DNA of 64,000 nt from Candidatus Pelagibacter sp. RS40 (GCF_002101295.1 NZ_CP020778.1:1219001-1283000); one strand, 5' to 3'; shown: positions 1-9,869, numbered from the stretch's first letter. Numbers and translations are program-made. Notes: generated by a model from the letters alone, not told the origin.

Positions 1-1
1 T

Positions 2-358
2 ATAGTCCCTGACGATATCTTATCTCCTTTATATGACGACTTAAACACACCGGGTTATATTGCAAATTTACACTCTTTATACTCTAAAGCGTCTTCTGGA
101 ACAGACGAGGACAAAAACATTTTTGTACAAGCTTGTAATTTTATTGGTCTTTTAACAGATACTAAAGAGGAATGGATGAGTTACAAAAAAAATTCGATAA
201 ATATATCTGAGGATGAAATTAGATCTAAAATTGAGGAAAGAAATAAAGCAAGATCTGACAAAAATTATGAATTGGCTGATAAAATTAGACAGGATCTTTT
301 AGATAAGGGTATTTTAATTGAAGATAAAGATGATACAACCTCGTGGAAATTAAAATGA
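2..358 (+). CDS. cysS: Cysteinyl-tRNA synthetase, C-terminal part (5' end outside window)
   Basis: The frame is open from base 2 to the TGA at 356-358, so the gene enters from the left and only about 118 C-terminal residues are visible. The run DDLNTPGYIANLH is the DALTDDLNTP-type helix of the class Ia CysRS anticodon-binding (DALR) region. The tail carries the usual segment around ADKIRQDLLDKGI that closes CysRS proteins. The enzyme charges tRNA-Cys in the cytoplasm. The catalytic HIGH and KMSKS motifs lie outside the window and cannot be checked. The stop overlaps the next start as ATGA, so it is probably co-transcribed with cimA. An internal ATG at 176 is not a gene start. Confidence 0.9.
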   Translation: MVPDDILSPLYDDLNTPGYIANLHSLYSKASSGTDEDKNIFVQACNFIGLLTDTKEEWMSYKKNSINISEDEIRSKIEERNKARSDKNYELADKIRQDLLDKGILIEDKDDTTSWKLK

Positions 359-1956
359 GTAAGGAAAAAATCTATATATTTGATACTACATTAAGAGATG
401 GAGCCCAAACCCAAGGAGTAGACTTTTCATTAAATGAGAAGGAAAAGATTGCAAAATCTTTAGATCATTTAGGAGTGGATTATATTGAAGGGGGATGGCC
501 AGGAGCCAACCCAACTGATACAGAATTTTTTAATAAAGACCAAAATTTTAAAAATGCAAATCTTACTGCATTTGGCATGACTAAAAAATCAGAGCATAGT
601 GCAAATAACGACCCAATGTTATCGTCATTAATAAATTCTAAAAGTTCATCAGTTTGTTTGTTTGGCAAGGCATGGGATTTTCATGTTGATGTCGCTTTAG
701 GTATTTCAAATGAGCAGAATTTAGAAAACATTAGTGAAAGCGCAAAGCATATTGTGAGCTCTGGTAAAGAATTTATGTTTGATGCAGAGCACTTTTTCGA
801 CGGTTATAAATCAAATTCTGAATATGCTTTATCATGCTTAAAGTCTGCATATGATAATGGTGCAAGATGGATTGTTCTTTGCGATACAAACGGTGGAACT
901 TTACCTCATGAAATATCTAAAATTGTTGAAGATGTTACAAAACATATACCAGGAAAAAATTTAGGTATTCATGCACATAATGATACTGAAAATGCAGTTG
1001 CAAATAGTTTAGTAGCTGTTCAAGCAGGTGTAAGACAAGTACAAGGCACAATAAATGGGTTAGGGGAGAGATGTGGGAATGCAAACCTTATGTCTTTAAT
1101 CCCAACTTTTTTCTTTAAGAAGGATTTTTCAAATAACTACGAAATAAGTATTAAACCAGAAAATATTAAAAATTTAACTCAGTGTTCAAGATTATTAGAT
1201 GAAATATTGAATAGAAAACCAAACAAACATTTACCTTATGTAGGTGCATCTGCATTTTCACACAAAGGTGGAATGCATGTATCTGCTGTTCAAAAAGATC
1301 CAAAAACTTATGAACATATTAACCCTGAAAATGTAGGGAATGTAAGAAACATTGTTGTTTCTGATCAATCTGGACAATCTAATATTATGTCTAGATTAAA
1401 CGCAATTGGTATTGATATTAAAAAGGATGATCCAAAAATTAAAAAACTTTTACACGAGGTAAAAGATAGAGAGTTTATTGGATATAGTTATGACGGTGCT
1501 GATGCATCATTTGAATTACTAGCACGTAGATTGATGGGAGATATTCCAAGATATATTTCAATTAATGAATACGATGTGTCAGTCAAAAAAGACTCAACTG
1601 GAGAAGTAATTTCATTTGCAAAAGCTAAACTTGAAGTTGATGGACATGAAATACTTTGTGAAGGTGAAGGAAACGGTCCTGTTAATGCACTGGATAACGC
1701 CATTAGAAAAAATGTAAATAAACTAGAAAAATATTCAGAATATCTAAAGGATTTAAAATTAGTTGATTATAAAGTTAGAATTTTAAATACTGGTACTGGT
1801 GCAGTTACTAGAGTTTCAATAGAAAGTGCAGACTCAAAACATGGAAATTGGTTTACAATTGGAGTTTCTCCAAACATTATTGATGCTTCTTTCAAAGCTT
1901 TAGTCGATAGCTTAGATTACAAATTATTTAAAGATAATGCTCCAGCTAGCACTTAA
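355..1956 (+). CDS. cimA: (R)-citramalate synthase, LeuA-family
   Basis: This 533-residue protein belongs to the HMGL/LeuA acyltransferase superfamily. DTTLRDG (residues 10-16) starts the TIM barrel, GIHAHND holds the metal-binding histidines, and the C-terminal third is the LeuA-type regulatory domain. Its length and the early sequence WPGANPTDTEFF point to the CimA branch rather than 2-isopropylmalate or homocitrate synthase. Citramalate synthase condenses pyruvate with acetyl-CoA and opens the threonine-independent route to isoleucine. I chose the ATG at 355, which overlaps the cysS stop, over an in-frame GTG at 343 lying inside cysS. The stop TAA shares one base with the trmJ start. Substrate choice is inferred from family resemblance. 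Confidence 0.88.
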   Translation: MSKEKIYIFDTTLRDGAQTQGVDFSLNEKEKIAKSLDHLGVDYIEGGWPGANPTDTEFFNKDQNFKNANLTAFGMTKKSEHSANNDPMLSSLINSKSSSVCLFGKAWDFHVDVALGISNEQNLENISESAKHIVSSGKEFMFDAEHFFDGYKSNSEYALSCLKSAYDNGARWIVLCDTNGGTLPHEISKIVEDVTKHIPGKNLGIHAHNDTENAVANSLVAVQAGVRQVQGTINGLGERCGNANLMSLIPTFFFKKDFSNNYEISIKPENIKNLTQCSRLLDEILNRKPNKHLPYVGASAFSHKGGMHVSAVQKDPKTYEHINPENVGNVRNIVVSDQSGQSNIMSRLNAIGIDIKKDDPKIKKLLHEVKDREFIGYSYDGADASFELLARRLMGDIPRYISINEYDVSVKKDSTGEVISFAKAKLEVDGHEILCEGEGNGPVNALDNAIRKNVNKLEKYSEYLKDLKLVDYKVRILNTGTGAVTRVSIESADSKHGNWFTIGVSPNIIDASFKALVDSLDYKLFKDNAPAST

Positions 1957-2669
1957 TGTCATTCAAAAATATTTCTTTTATTCTACATAAACCACAATTA
2001 TCTGAAAATATAGGTGCATGTGCTAGAGCTCTTAAAAACTTTAATTTTCAAAAATTATTATTAGTTGATCCAAAACCAATTTTTCCAAATGATAAAATTA
2101 TTGCAACCTCTGTTGGTGCGAAAGATATAATAAAAGGCGCTAAAGTATTTGATCATTTAGAAAATTCGCTTAAAAAAATTGATATTTTAGTTGCTACATC
2201 AGCAAGATTTAGGAATAAAAATATCAAACATATATCTATTTCAGATTTAAATAAAATCGATTACTCAAAAAAAGTTGGTTTTTTATTTGGTTCTGAAGCT
2301 TCAGGTTTATCAAATGAAGAGGTAAGTTATGCGGATTATACTTTGCAAATTCCAAGTAATAAAAATTTTAGATCTTTAAATTTATCACATAGCTTAATAA
2401 TAGTTGCACAAATTATAAATAGTCTAATCTCTAATAAAAAATACAAGTTTGAAAAATCAAAAAAAATTAAAACTGCATCAAAAAAAGATATTCAGAGTAT
2501 GCTTTCTTTATGTATAAATAATTTAGAACAAAGAAATTTTTTTAATCCTCCAGAAAAAAAACCAATTATGTTAGAAAATTTAAGAAGTATTTTTTATAAA
2601 ATGAACCTATCAGAAAAAGAAACTCGCATTTTATCGAGTGTATTTGCTGGTTTGACTAAAAAAAGGTAG
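1956..2669 (+). CDS. trmJ: tRNA (cytidine/uridine-2'-O-)-methyltransferase TrmJ-like, SPOUT family
   Basis: This 237-residue protein begins FILHKPQLSENIGACARALKN-like, the SpoU/TrmJ N-terminal motif that binds the RNA backbone. It has the SPOUT motif 2 FGSEASGL (residues 111-118) and motif 3 near SLNLSHSLII, which form the SAM-binding trefoil knot. TrmJ enzymes 2'-O-methylate position 32 of the tRNA anticodon loop. The C-terminal helical extension (about residues 160-237) is typical of TrmJ and not of TrmH or RlmB. The gene starts one base inside the cimA stop codon (TAATG). Position specificity is assumed from the family. Confidence 0.85.
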   Translation: MSFKNISFILHKPQLSENIGACARALKNFNFQKLLLVDPKPIFPNDKIIATSVGAKDIIKGAKVFDHLENSLKKIDILVATSARFRNKNIKHISISDLNKIDYSKKVGFLFGSEASGLSNEEVSYADYTLQIPSNKNFRSLNLSHSLIIVAQIINSLISNKKYKFEKSKKIKTASKKDIQSMLSLCINNLEQRNFFNPPEKKPIMLENLRSIFYKMNLSEKETRILSSVFAGLTKKR

Positions 2670-2670
2670 A

Positions 2671-2698
2671 TTGACAAAACCTAACATCTGCTTATAAA
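2671..2698 (+). promoter_or_regulatory. Sigma70-type promoter for rpsD
   Basis: TTGACA at 2671-2676, a 16-bp spacer and TATAAA at 2693-2698. A start about 7 nt after the -10 box would leave only about 6 nt before the rpsD ATG at 2711, so the mRNA would be nearly leaderless and without a Shine-Dalgarno sequence. The match to consensus is seen directly; the transcription start is inferred. Confidence 0.7.
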
Positions 2699-2710
2699 GC
2701 CCTTTATTCA

Positions 2711-3328
2711 ATGACAAAAAGATTAAACTCCAAACATAAAGTCGATAGAAGGTTAAAAGTAAACCTTTGGGGAAGACCAAAGAGCCCATTTAATACAAGA
2801 GCTTACCCTCCAGGACAACATGGACAAACAAAGTCAGCAAAACCATCCGATTATGGAATTCAACTTCAGGCAAAACAAAAATTGAAATCTTATTATGGCA
2901 ATATGAACGAAAGACAGTTCAGAAATATGTATAAAAAAGCAATCATGAAAAAAGGTGATACAGCTGAAAATTTAATTGGTTTACTTGAGAGAAGATTGGA
3001 TGCAGTTATTTACAGATCAAAACTTTCAAATACGATATTTTCATCTAGGCAATTAATAAACCATGGTCACGTTAGAGTTAATGGAAAAAAAGTAAACATC
3101 GCAAGCTATCAAGTAAAAGAAGAAGACACTATTGAAATAAGAGATAAATCAAAATCATTAGCTTTAATTGATATTGCTCTTGCTAACAAAGAAAGAGAAG
3201 TACCAGAATATCTTCAACTGGATGAAAAAAACAAAAAAGTTAAATTTGTAAGAGTACCAGCTTTTGAAGAAGTTCCATATCCAGTAGTTATGGAACCAAA
3301 TCTTGTTATTGAATATTACTCTAGATAA
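2711..3328 (+). CDS. rpsD: 30S ribosomal protein S4
   Basis: This 205-residue S4 has full bacterial length. It has the basic N-terminus [19 protein letters not shown] and the S4 RNA-binding fold around [20 protein letters not shown] and [13 protein letters not shown] (about residues 95-140). S4 binds the 5' domain of 16S rRNA early in 30S assembly. Here it stands apart from the alpha operon, where enterobacteria carry it between rpsK and rpoA. It has its own strong promoter but no room for an S4-binding leader. The stop touches the convergent grxD stop with no intergenic base. Confidence 0.97.
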   Translation: MTKRLNSKHKVDRRLKVNLWGRPKSPFNTRAYPPGQHGQTKSAKPSDYGIQLQAKQKLKSYYGNMNERQFRNMYKKAIMKKGDTAENLIGLLERRLDAVIYRSKLSNTIFSSRQLINHGHVRVNGKKVNIASYQVKEEDTIEIRDKSKSLALIDIALANKEREVPEYLQLDEKNKKVKFVRVPAFEEVPYPVVMEPNLVIEYYSR

Positions 3329-3667
3329 TTAATTCTTAGCTTTAAAGTTTATACCTTTTGATTCAAACAGCTTAGTTAATTCGCCGTTCTCATACATTTC
3401 TTTAATTATATCACAACCACCAACAAATTCGTTTTTAACGTAAAGTTGTGGTATGGTTGGCCAATCACTGTAAACCTTAATTCCTTCTCTAACATTTTGA
3501 TTTGCTAAAACATCAACACTTTTAAAATTTACCTCTAAAATTTTTAAAATATTAGTTACCGCCATTGAAAAACCACACTGGGGTGCATCTGGGGTACCTT
3601 TCATAAATAAACATACTTCATTACTTTCTATCTCATTTTTGATCATATCATTTGTTTGTTGGTCCAT
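3329..3667 (-). CDS. grxD: Monothiol glutaredoxin, Grx4/GrxD type
   Basis: This 112-residue protein contains MKGTP, then the monothiol active site CGFS (residues 31-34), WPTIPQLYV (cis-Pro) and GGCDI. Together these are diagnostic of class II CGFS glutaredoxins, which bind a [2Fe-2S] cluster with glutathione and pass it to apo-proteins. The gene directly follows bolA, and the products of these families form a mixed [2Fe-2S] heterodimer, so the pair likely works in Fe-S trafficking or iron sensing. It is the last gene of the long sfsA-to-grxD unit. Confidence 0.95.
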   Translation of the reverse strand: MDQQTNDMIKNEIESNEVCLFMKGTPDAPQCGFSMAVTNILKILEVNFKSVDVLANQNVREGIKVYSDWPTIPQLYVKNEFVGGCDIIKEMYENGELTKLFESKGINFKAKN

Positions 3668-3668
3668 T

Positions 3669-3899
3669 TTAATTCTCCTTAGTTTTAATTGCTAATGCGT
3701 GAAGCTCATTACCCATTTTACCTTTAAGTGAGTTATAAACCATTTTGTGTTGTTCTATTTTACTTTTTCCTGAAAATTCTGAGGATGTAACTGTAGCTGA
3801 ATAATGATTTCCATCACCTGCTAGATCTTGTATTTCAATACTAGCATCTGGCATTGCTTCTTTAATTAAACTCTCTATTTCTTTTAAATCCATCGCCAT
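3669..3899 (-). CDS. bolA: BolA family protein
   Basis: This 76-residue BolA/IbaG-type protein has the class II KH-like fold, the loop around DGNHYSATVTS and the near-invariant C-terminal histidine in LHALAI, a cluster ligand when BolA pairs with a CGFS glutaredoxin. It sits one base after purL and one base before grxD on the same strand. A second ATG lies six bases inside, so the start could be two residues shorter. The short, IbaG-like length makes an Fe-S adaptor role more likely than the morphogene role of E. coli BolA (inference). Confidence 0.9.
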   Translation of the reverse strand: MAMDLKEIESLIKEAMPDASIEIQDLAGDGNHYSATVTSSEFSGKSKIEQHKMVYNSLKGKMGNELHALAIKTKEN

Positions 3900-3900
3900 G

Positions 3901-6093
3901 TTAATTTTCCATATAATTCCTTAGCCAATATTTATGTGTCTTTGTTAATTCTTCAATAGGTAAATTCATCTCTCCATTGAAACTTAAATTTTTATCCTCA
4001 ATTACACCTAAATCATCAAAATGAACTGAATTTTTCTTTAACAAATCATTAACCTTTTTGATATTAGTTTTTTCAATTTCTATTATATATCTGCCCTGAT
4101 CCTCACCAAAGAAATATTCATGTTTATTTACTAACTCTTTAAAGGGATTAATTTTAAGTCCTTTCTGTCCCTTGATACACATTTTAGAAACTGCAGTTAA
4201 AATTCCACCAGTTGAAACGTCATGACAGGTTTGAATTAAATTTTTATCAATAAGATGTAATATTGTTTCTCCAATATTTTTTTCATTAAATAAGTTTATG
4301 CTTGGAGGTGGACCTTTTTTTTCCAGTAATATATATCTTGCAAATATACTTTGATCTAAGTGTCCTTCTGTTTTACCTATAACATAAACAATATTCCCAG
4401 ATTTTTTAAAATCCATAGTAATCATCTTTTGATAATCTTTTATTAAACCTACACCACCTATTGCTGGTGTTGGTTTTATACCCTTATCTTTTGTTTCATT
4501 ATAAAAGGAGACATTTCCAGATACGACAGGAAAGTCTAAATACTTACTAGCTTCAGTTATACCCTCTACGCATTCAACAAACTCACCCATATTTTTCTCT
4601 TTTTCTGGGTTTCCAAAGTTCAAACAATTTGTAATTGCTATTGGTTTTGCACCAACAGAAATTAGATTTCTCCAACTTTCACATACAATTTGTTTTCCAC
4701 CTGTTAAAGGATGTGAAAAGCAGTATGTTGCAGACGCATCTACAGATGCAGCAACTGCTTTTGTTGTACCATGAATTCTTACTACACCAGCATCTCCTCC
4801 TGGTTTTTGAATAGTATCACCCATTACTGTATGATCATATTGGTCCCAAATCCATTTTTTATCTGAAACATTTGGACTTGATAATATTTTATTTAAACAA
4901 TCTGATAAATTTAAAGATTTAAATTGTTGTTTATCAAATTTTAATTTTTGAGGTAATTTTGTTTTTTTCCATTTTCTATCATAGACAGGTGCATCTTCTG
5001 CAAGAAAATCAATTGGTATTGATGCAACATTTTTATTATCGAACAATAAATCTATTTTCTTTGTATTTGTTGTTTTTCCTATAACAGCAAAATCTAAATT
5101 CCATTTATCAAAAATTTTTTTTGCATGTTCCTCTTTTCCACTTTCTAAAACTATCAACATCCTTTCTTGACTTTCAGAAAGCATGATTTCATAAGGTGTC
5201 ATCTTTTCTTCTCTGCAAGGAACTTTGTTTAAATTTAGTTCAATTCCTAATTTACCTTTTGATGCCATTTCGACACTCGATGATGTTAACCCTGCAGCAC
5301 CCATATCTTGGATTGCTATTATTGAGTTACCAGCCATTAGTTCAAGGCAAGCCTCCAATAATAGTTTTTCAGTAAACGGATCTCCTACTTGAACAGTTGG
5401 TTTTTTTTCCTCTATTTCATCATCAAATGTAGCTGAAGCCATACTGGCTCCGTGTATTCCATCTCTACCGGTTTTTGATCCCACATAAATTACAGGTTTA
5501 TCAACACCTGCAGCTTTTGAATAAAAAATTTTATTTTTATTTACCAATCCTAAAGTCATTGCATTTACTAAAATATTACCATTATAACTCTCATCAAAAG
5601 ATGTTTGCCCAGCAACTGTTGGAACACCAATGCAATTTCCATACCCACCAATTCCTTTAACTACTCCTCTTAATAAGTTTTTGGTTTTTCTGTGTTGTGG
5701 CGATCCAAAATGTATTGAATTTAAATTAGCAATAGGTCTTGCTCCCATCGTAAAAACATCCCTCATTATTCCACCAACTCCTGTTGCAGCACCTTGATAT
5801 GGTTCAATAAATGATGGGTGGTTATGACTTTCTATTTTAAACACAATTGCATCATCATCTCCTATATCTATAACACCAGCGTTCTCACCAGGTCCTTGTA
5901 TGACTTGTTTTCCTTTTGTATGAAGTTTTTTTAGATGTTTTCTTGATGATTTATATGAGCAATGCTCATTCCACATTGCAGAAAATATTGCAAGCTCAGT
6001 AATATTTGGAACTCTTTTTAGTAAATCACAGATTTTTTTATACTCATCTTTTTTTAATCCATGCTCAACTGCAATTTTTTCAGTGACTTCCAT
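3901..6093 (-). CDS. purL: Phosphoribosylformylglycinamidine synthase, synthetase subunit
   Basis: This 730-residue small-form PurL needs separate PurQ and PurS subunits and lacks the fused glutaminase of the roughly 1,300-residue enterobacterial enzyme. Two tandem PurM-like ATP-binding halves are visible. The first holds ESHNHPS and GAATGVGG, the second [10 protein letters not shown] and GGVGL. The complex makes FGAM from FGAR, ATP and glutamine-derived ammonia. The start codon ATG overlaps the purQ stop by one base, and both PurQ and PurS are encoded immediately upstream, as expected for the three-part enzyme. Confidence 0.97.
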   Translation of the reverse strand: MEVTEKIAVEHGLKKDEYKKICDLLKRVPNITELAIFSAMWNEHCSYKSSRKHLKKLHTKGKQVIQGPGENAGVIDIGDDDAIVFKIESHNHPSFIEPYQGAATGVGGIMRDVFTMGARPIANLNSIHFGSPQHRKTKNLLRGVVKGIGGYGNCIGVPTVAGQTSFDESYNGNILVNAMTLGLVNKNKIFYSKAAGVDKPVIYVGSKTGRDGIHGASMASATFDDEIEEKKPTVQVGDPFTEKLLLEACLELMAGNSIIAIQDMGAAGLTSSSVEMASKGKLGIELNLNKVPCREEKMTPYEIMLSESQERMLIVLESGKEEHAKKIFDKWNLDFAVIGKTTNTKKIDLLFDNKNVASIPIDFLAEDAPVYDRKWKKTKLPQKLKFDKQQFKSLNLSDCLNKILSSPNVSDKKWIWDQYDHTVMGDTIQKPGGDAGVVRIHGTTKAVAASVDASATYCFSHPLTGGKQIVCESWRNLISVGAKPIAITNCLNFGNPEKEKNMGEFVECVEGITEASKYLDFPVVSGNVSFYNETKDKGIKPTPAIGGVGLIKDYQKMITMDFKKSGNIVYVIGKTEGHLDQSIFARYILLEKKGPPPSINLFNEKNIGETILHLIDKNLIQTCHDVSTGGILTAVSKMCIKGQKGLKINPFKELVNKHEYFFGEDQGRYIIEIEKTNIKKVNDLLKKNSVHFDDLGVIEDKNLSFNGEMNLPIEELTKTHKYWLRNYMEN

Positions 6094-6776
6094 TAATTTA
6101 AATTTCGCAATAAATTTTCAAAAAATAATGATCCATCTTCACCAGATAGATATTTATCAATCATTCTTTCAGGGTGAGGCATCATACCTAAAACATTCTT
6201 TTTATTATTAAATATTCCAGCTATATTTTTGATTGCCCCGTTAGGGTTATTTTCATCACTTTCATCCCCATTTTCATTGCAATATGTAACAGCAATTTGA
6301 TTATTATCTTCCAATGATTTCATTTCATCATTGGAGCAAAAATAATTACCTTCATTATGAGCTATATGAAGTTTGAGTATATCCTTTTTAATATCTTTAA
6401 AGTATTTATTTTGTTTATCTCTAACTTTTACAAATACATTTTTACAAATAAAATTCAGATATTTATTTTGTTGAAGAATTCCAGGTAATAAACCTGTCTC
6501 GGTTAAAATTTGAAAACCATTGCACACACCTAAAACTAAACCACCTGAGTTTGCAAAATCTATAACAGATTTAATTATTTTTGATTTTGAAGCTATACTT
6601 CCACACCTTAAATAGTCACCATAAGAAAAACCCCCAGGTAAAACAATTAAATCACTTTTTGGTATTGAATTATCATTATGCCAAATCATTTGATTTTTAA
6701 AACCAAACTTTTTAAGAGCCACATCCATGTCTCTATCACAATTTGATCCTGGGAAAATTATGACTGAGGACTTCAT
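6093..6776 (-). CDS. purQ: Phosphoribosylformylglycinamidine synthase, glutaminase subunit
   Basis: This 227-residue class I glutamine amidotransferase has [14 protein letters not shown] (oxyanion region), the nucleophilic cysteine C85 in GVCNGFQIL and the His/Glu pair in MMPHPERM near residue 203. It hydrolyses glutamine and channels ammonia to PurL. Several lysine-rich insertions (around residues 110-150) make it look loose, but the catalytic triad is complete. It lies between purS (6-bp gap) and purL (1-bp overlap). Confidence 0.96.
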   Translation of the reverse strand: MKSSVIIFPGSNCDRDMDVALKKFGFKNQMIWHNDNSIPKSDLIVLPGGFSYGDYLRCGSIASKSKIIKSVIDFANSGGLVLGVCNGFQILTETGLLPGILQQNKYLNFICKNVFVKVRDKQNKYFKDIKKDILKLHIAHNEGNYFCSNDEMKSLEDNNQIAVTYCNENGDESDENNPNGAIKNIAGIFNNKKNVLGMMPHPERMIDKYLSGEDGSLFFENLLRNLN

Positions 6777-6782
6777 TTATAA

Positions 6783-7016
6783 TTAAAGTATTTTATAGTC
6801 CTCAATAACAAGATTAGCTAAAAGTTTTTTACACATATCTTCCACTTGTAACTTTGCCTTAGTTTCATCATTTTCATTTACATTAATTTCAAAAAATTTT
6901 CCTTGCCTCACATCATTAACACTACTAAAATTCATACCATTTAAAGTTTGCTGTATAGCTTTACCTTGAGGATCAAGTACTCCATTTTTAAGAGTAACTA
7001 TAACTTTAATAATCAT
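6783..7016 (-). CDS. purS: Phosphoribosylformylglycinamidine synthase, PurS subunit
   Basis: This 77-residue protein fits the small PurS family that bridges PurQ and PurL. LKNGVLDPQGKAIQQTL is the conserved N-terminal signature and VRQGKFFEI the second strand. PurS dimers are structural and have no catalytic residues. The gene overlaps the purC stop by one base. Confidence 0.95.
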   Translation of the reverse strand: MIIKVIVTLKNGVLDPQGKAIQQTLNGMNFSSVNDVRQGKFFEINVNENDETKAKLQVEDMCKKLLANLVIEDYKIL

Positions 7017-7801
7017 TATTTTTTTTTAAACTTTACTGCTTTTGGTTTGCTATATTTTAATGGTCTTATGTTAGATTGTTCATGGAGTATATCTAATCTT
7101 CTAGCAACTTCTTGATAACCTTCAACTAAATTTCCCAAGTCTTTTCTAAATCTATCTTTATCTAATTTCTTATCAGTGGTTGCATCCCACAATCTACAGG
7201 TGTCAGGGCTAATTTCATCTGCTAAAATAATATCTTTTTTTCCATTTTTTTCTAATCTTCCGAATTCAACTTTGAAATCAACTAATTTGATTCCAACACC
7301 CCTAAACATCCCTTGAAGAAAATCATTTATTCTAGCTAATTCATTGTTCACAAAATCTATTTCAAAATCATCCATCCACTTAAAAGCTAAGATATGTTCT
7401 TTGCTGATAAGTGGATCACCGAGTTCATCGTTTTTTAAACAATATTCAACTAGTGGATATTCAAGAACTGTTCCATCTTCTATGCCTAATCTTTTAGTTA
7501 AAGAACCTGTTGCAATATTTCTTACTATAAATTCAATAGGTATAATCTCAACATGTTGAACTAGTTGTTCTCTCATATTAAGACGTTTTATTAAATGATT
7601 TTTAATACCAACCTGATTTAAATTTGTTAGAATATGCTCTGAAATTCTATTATTTAAAATTCCTTTACCATCAATGACATCTTTTTTCTGGTTGTTAAAG
7701 GCTGTGGCATCATCTTTAAAATGTTGTATAACTAAATTTTTATCACTTGTTGCAAAAACTATTTTTGCTTTACCTTCGTATATTTTTTTTCCTTTTTTCA
7801 T
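7016..7801 (-). CDS. purC: SAICAR synthetase (phosphoribosylaminoimidazole-succinocarboxamide synthase)
   Basis: This 261-residue protein begins KKIYEGKAKIVF, the PurC ATP-binding start. It also carries EFIVRNIATGSLTKRLG and LADEISPDTCRLWD, both conserved PurC blocks. It joins CAIR and aspartate with ATP to give SAICAR, the substrate of PurB, which is encoded immediately upstream. It shares one base with the purB stop and one with the purS start, so translation is probably coupled. Confidence 0.97.
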   Translation of the reverse strand: MKKGKKIYEGKAKIVFATSDKNLVIQHFKDDATAFNNQKKDVIDGKGILNNRISEHILTNLNQVGIKNHLIKRLNMREQLVQHVEIIPIEFIVRNIATGSLTKRLGIEDGTVLEYPLVEYCLKNDELGDPLISKEHILAFKWMDDFEIDFVNNELARINDFLQGMFRGVGIKLVDFKVEFGRLEKNGKKDIILADEISPDTCRLWDATTDKKLDKDRFRKDLGNLVEGYQEVARRLDILHEQSNIRPLKYSKPKAVKFKKK

Positions 7802-9093
7802 TATTTTAACACTCTCTTAAATATATAATTAATATTTTTAAAGTGTTTAGAATACGTAAATATTTTTTTAATTTTATTATCAGAAATTCTCTCAGTAATT
7901 TTTTTGTCATTTTTTACAAGGTCTATTAAATTTATATTTTTTGAAAAACTAGATTTAGCGTGATCTTGAACTAATCTATATGCTTTCTCTCTTTGCATTC
8001 CCGATTTAGTCAATTCTAACATTAATTCTTGAGAAAATACCAATCCCTTAGTAAAGTTTAAATTTTCTAACATTTTTTTTGGATAAACTATCATTTTATC
8101 CAAAATACCTGCCAATCTGACAAGTGCAAAATCAAGTGTTATGTTTGCATCAGGTCCAATATTTCTTTCTACGCTTGAGTGCGAAATATCTCTTTCATGC
8201 CACAGAGCTATATTTTCTAAAGCAGGCACTACATAACTTCTAACCATTCTTGCAAGACCAGTTAAATTTTCACTTAATATTGGATTTTTTTTATGAGGCA
8301 TTGCGGAAGATCCTTTTTGATCTTTAGAAAAAAATTCCTGTAATTCATAAACCTCTGATCTTTGAAGGTGGCGTATTTCTGTTGCAACTCTTTCAACTGA
8401 ACCTGCAATGATACCTAAAATTGCAAAATAATGTGCATGTCGATCTCTTGGAATAATTTGTGTTGATACAGGCTCTGGTTTGAGTTTTAATCTTTTTGAT
8501 ACATAAACTTCTATTTTTGGATCTATATTTGCAAATGTTCCAACGGCACCTGAAATAGCGCAAGTTGAAACTTCCTCAATTGCATCTTTAAGTCTTTTTT
8601 TATTACGTTTAAACTCCTCATAAAAAGATACCAGTTTAAGACCAAAGGTTATTGGTTCCGCATGAATACCGTGACTTCTTCCAATACAAGGAGTCATTTT
8701 ATATTTCTTAGCCTGTTTTTTTAAAACAGATAAAATTTTATCTATATCTTTTAATAAGATATTTCCTGATTGAACTAATTGTATATTAAAACTTGTATCC
8801 AAAACATCGGATGAGGTCATTCCTTGATGAAGGTATCTAGCTTTAATTCCAGCTTGCTCAGTAATTGATGTTAAAAAAGCAATAACGTCATGTTTTACTT
8901 TTGATTCAATATCATGAATTCTTTTTACTTTAATTTTGCCTTTTTTCTTAACAATTGAGGCTACTCCTCTTGGAATTATTTTGTATTTTTCCATTGCTTC
9001 AGCAGCTGCAATTTCAACATTAAGCCAAATTTTGTATTTATTCTCCTCTGACCAAATATTGACTAATTCTTTTCTTGAATATCTAGATATCAT
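7801..9093 (-). CDS. purB: Adenylosuccinate lyase
   Basis: This 430-residue fumarate-lyase superfamily member has the signature GSSAMPHKKNP (mobile catalytic loop), SHGIHAEP and HQGMTSSDVLDTSFNIQL, all characteristic of PurB. It cleaves SAICAR to AICAR plus fumarate and adenylosuccinate to AMP plus fumarate. The C-terminal 60 residues are lysine-rich and less conserved, as in many AT-rich genomes. Its stop overlaps the purC start, and its start overlaps the map stop by one base. Confidence 0.97.
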   Translation of the reverse strand: MISRYSRKELVNIWSEENKYKIWLNVEIAAAEAMEKYKIIPRGVASIVKKKGKIKVKRIHDIESKVKHDVIAFLTSITEQAGIKARYLHQGMTSSDVLDTSFNIQLVQSGNILLKDIDKILSVLKKQAKKYKMTPCIGRSHGIHAEPITFGLKLVSFYEEFKRNKKRLKDAIEEVSTCAISGAVGTFANIDPKIEVYVSKRLKLKPEPVSTQIIPRDRHAHYFAILGIIAGSVERVATEIRHLQRSEVYELQEFFSKDQKGSSAMPHKKNPILSENLTGLARMVRSYVVPALENIALWHERDISHSSVERNIGPDANITLDFALVRLAGILDKMIVYPKKMLENLNFTKGLVFSQELMLELTKSGMQREKAYRLVQDHAKSSFSKNINLIDLVKNDKKITERISDNKIKKIFTYSKHFKNINYIFKRVLK

Positions 9094-9869
9094 TAAATTT
9101 TATATGGGGGTCCTTTATAACCTTTAACAGATTCTGTAAAAATTTCATAAGAATCCTCTGTAATTCCTATAGTATGTTCAAACTGTGCTGATAGTGACTT
9201 ATCTTTTGTTACAGCTGTCCAACCATCATTTAAAACTTTAACATCATATTTCCCATCATTAATCATCGGTTCAATTGTAAATGTCATTCCAGGTCTGAGT
9301 TCAACCCCTGTATTTTTTTTTCCATAATGCAGAATGTTAGGAGGTTCATGAAAAATATTACTTATTCCGTGACCACAAAAATCTCTAACAACTGAATATC
9401 CTTTTTCTTCAACATAAGATTGTATTTCATAACCAATATCGCCCAATCTCTTACCAGGTTTTAATATTTCAATTCCTCGCATCATAGATTCGTATGTTGT
9501 ATTGATTAAATTAGTTGCTTTTATAGATACATCTCCAATTACAAACATTCTACTGGTGTCACCATAGTATTCATTTACTATTGCAGTAACATCAACATTG
9601 ATTGCATCGCCTTCTTTTAAAATTCTATCTGAAGGAATTCCATGACAAACGACATGATTTAATGATGTACATAATGATTTTTTAAAACCTCTATAAAATT
9701 GTGGAGCAGAATAACCACCGTTATCCTTAATGAATTCATAACCTAAAGTATCAATTTTATCAGTTGATACACCTTCCTTTATTTCATTTGTTAGCATGTC
9801 TAAAGTTTTTGCTGCAAGATTTCCTGCAATCCTCATTTTCTCAAACTTTTCTGAATAATTATTTGTCAT
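9093..9869 (-). CDS. map: Methionine aminopeptidase, type I
   Basis: This 258-residue protein is standard for type Ia MetAP. The metal-binding set is complete: D in NVDVTAIV, D in YGDTSRMF, H in FCGHGIS, E in FTIEPM and E in AQFEHT. It removes the initiator methionine from nascent proteins. I chose the ATG at 9869 over a TTG one codon upstream; the gene then overlaps the end of sfsA by 11 nt. Its place at the head of a purine operon is a linkage of convenience rather than a known functional one. Confidence 0.95.
   Translation of the reverse strand: MTNNYSEKFEKMRIAGNLAAKTLDMLTNEIKEGVSTDKIDTLGYEFIKDNGGYSAPQFYRGFKKSLCTSLNHVVCHGIPSDRILKEGDAINVDVTAIVNEYYGDTSRMFVIGDVSIKATNLINTTYESMMRGIEILKPGKRLGDIGYEIQSYVEEKGYSVVRDFCGHGISNIFHEPPNILHYGKKNTGVELRPGMTFTIEPMINDGKYDVKVLNDGWTAVTKDKSLSAQFEHTIGITEDSYEIFTESVKGYKGPPYKI

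Noticed and set aside
343..354. GTG start giving cimA four extra residues
   Set aside because: The ATG at 355 overlaps the cysS stop in the common ATGA arrangement and begins at the conserved family start.
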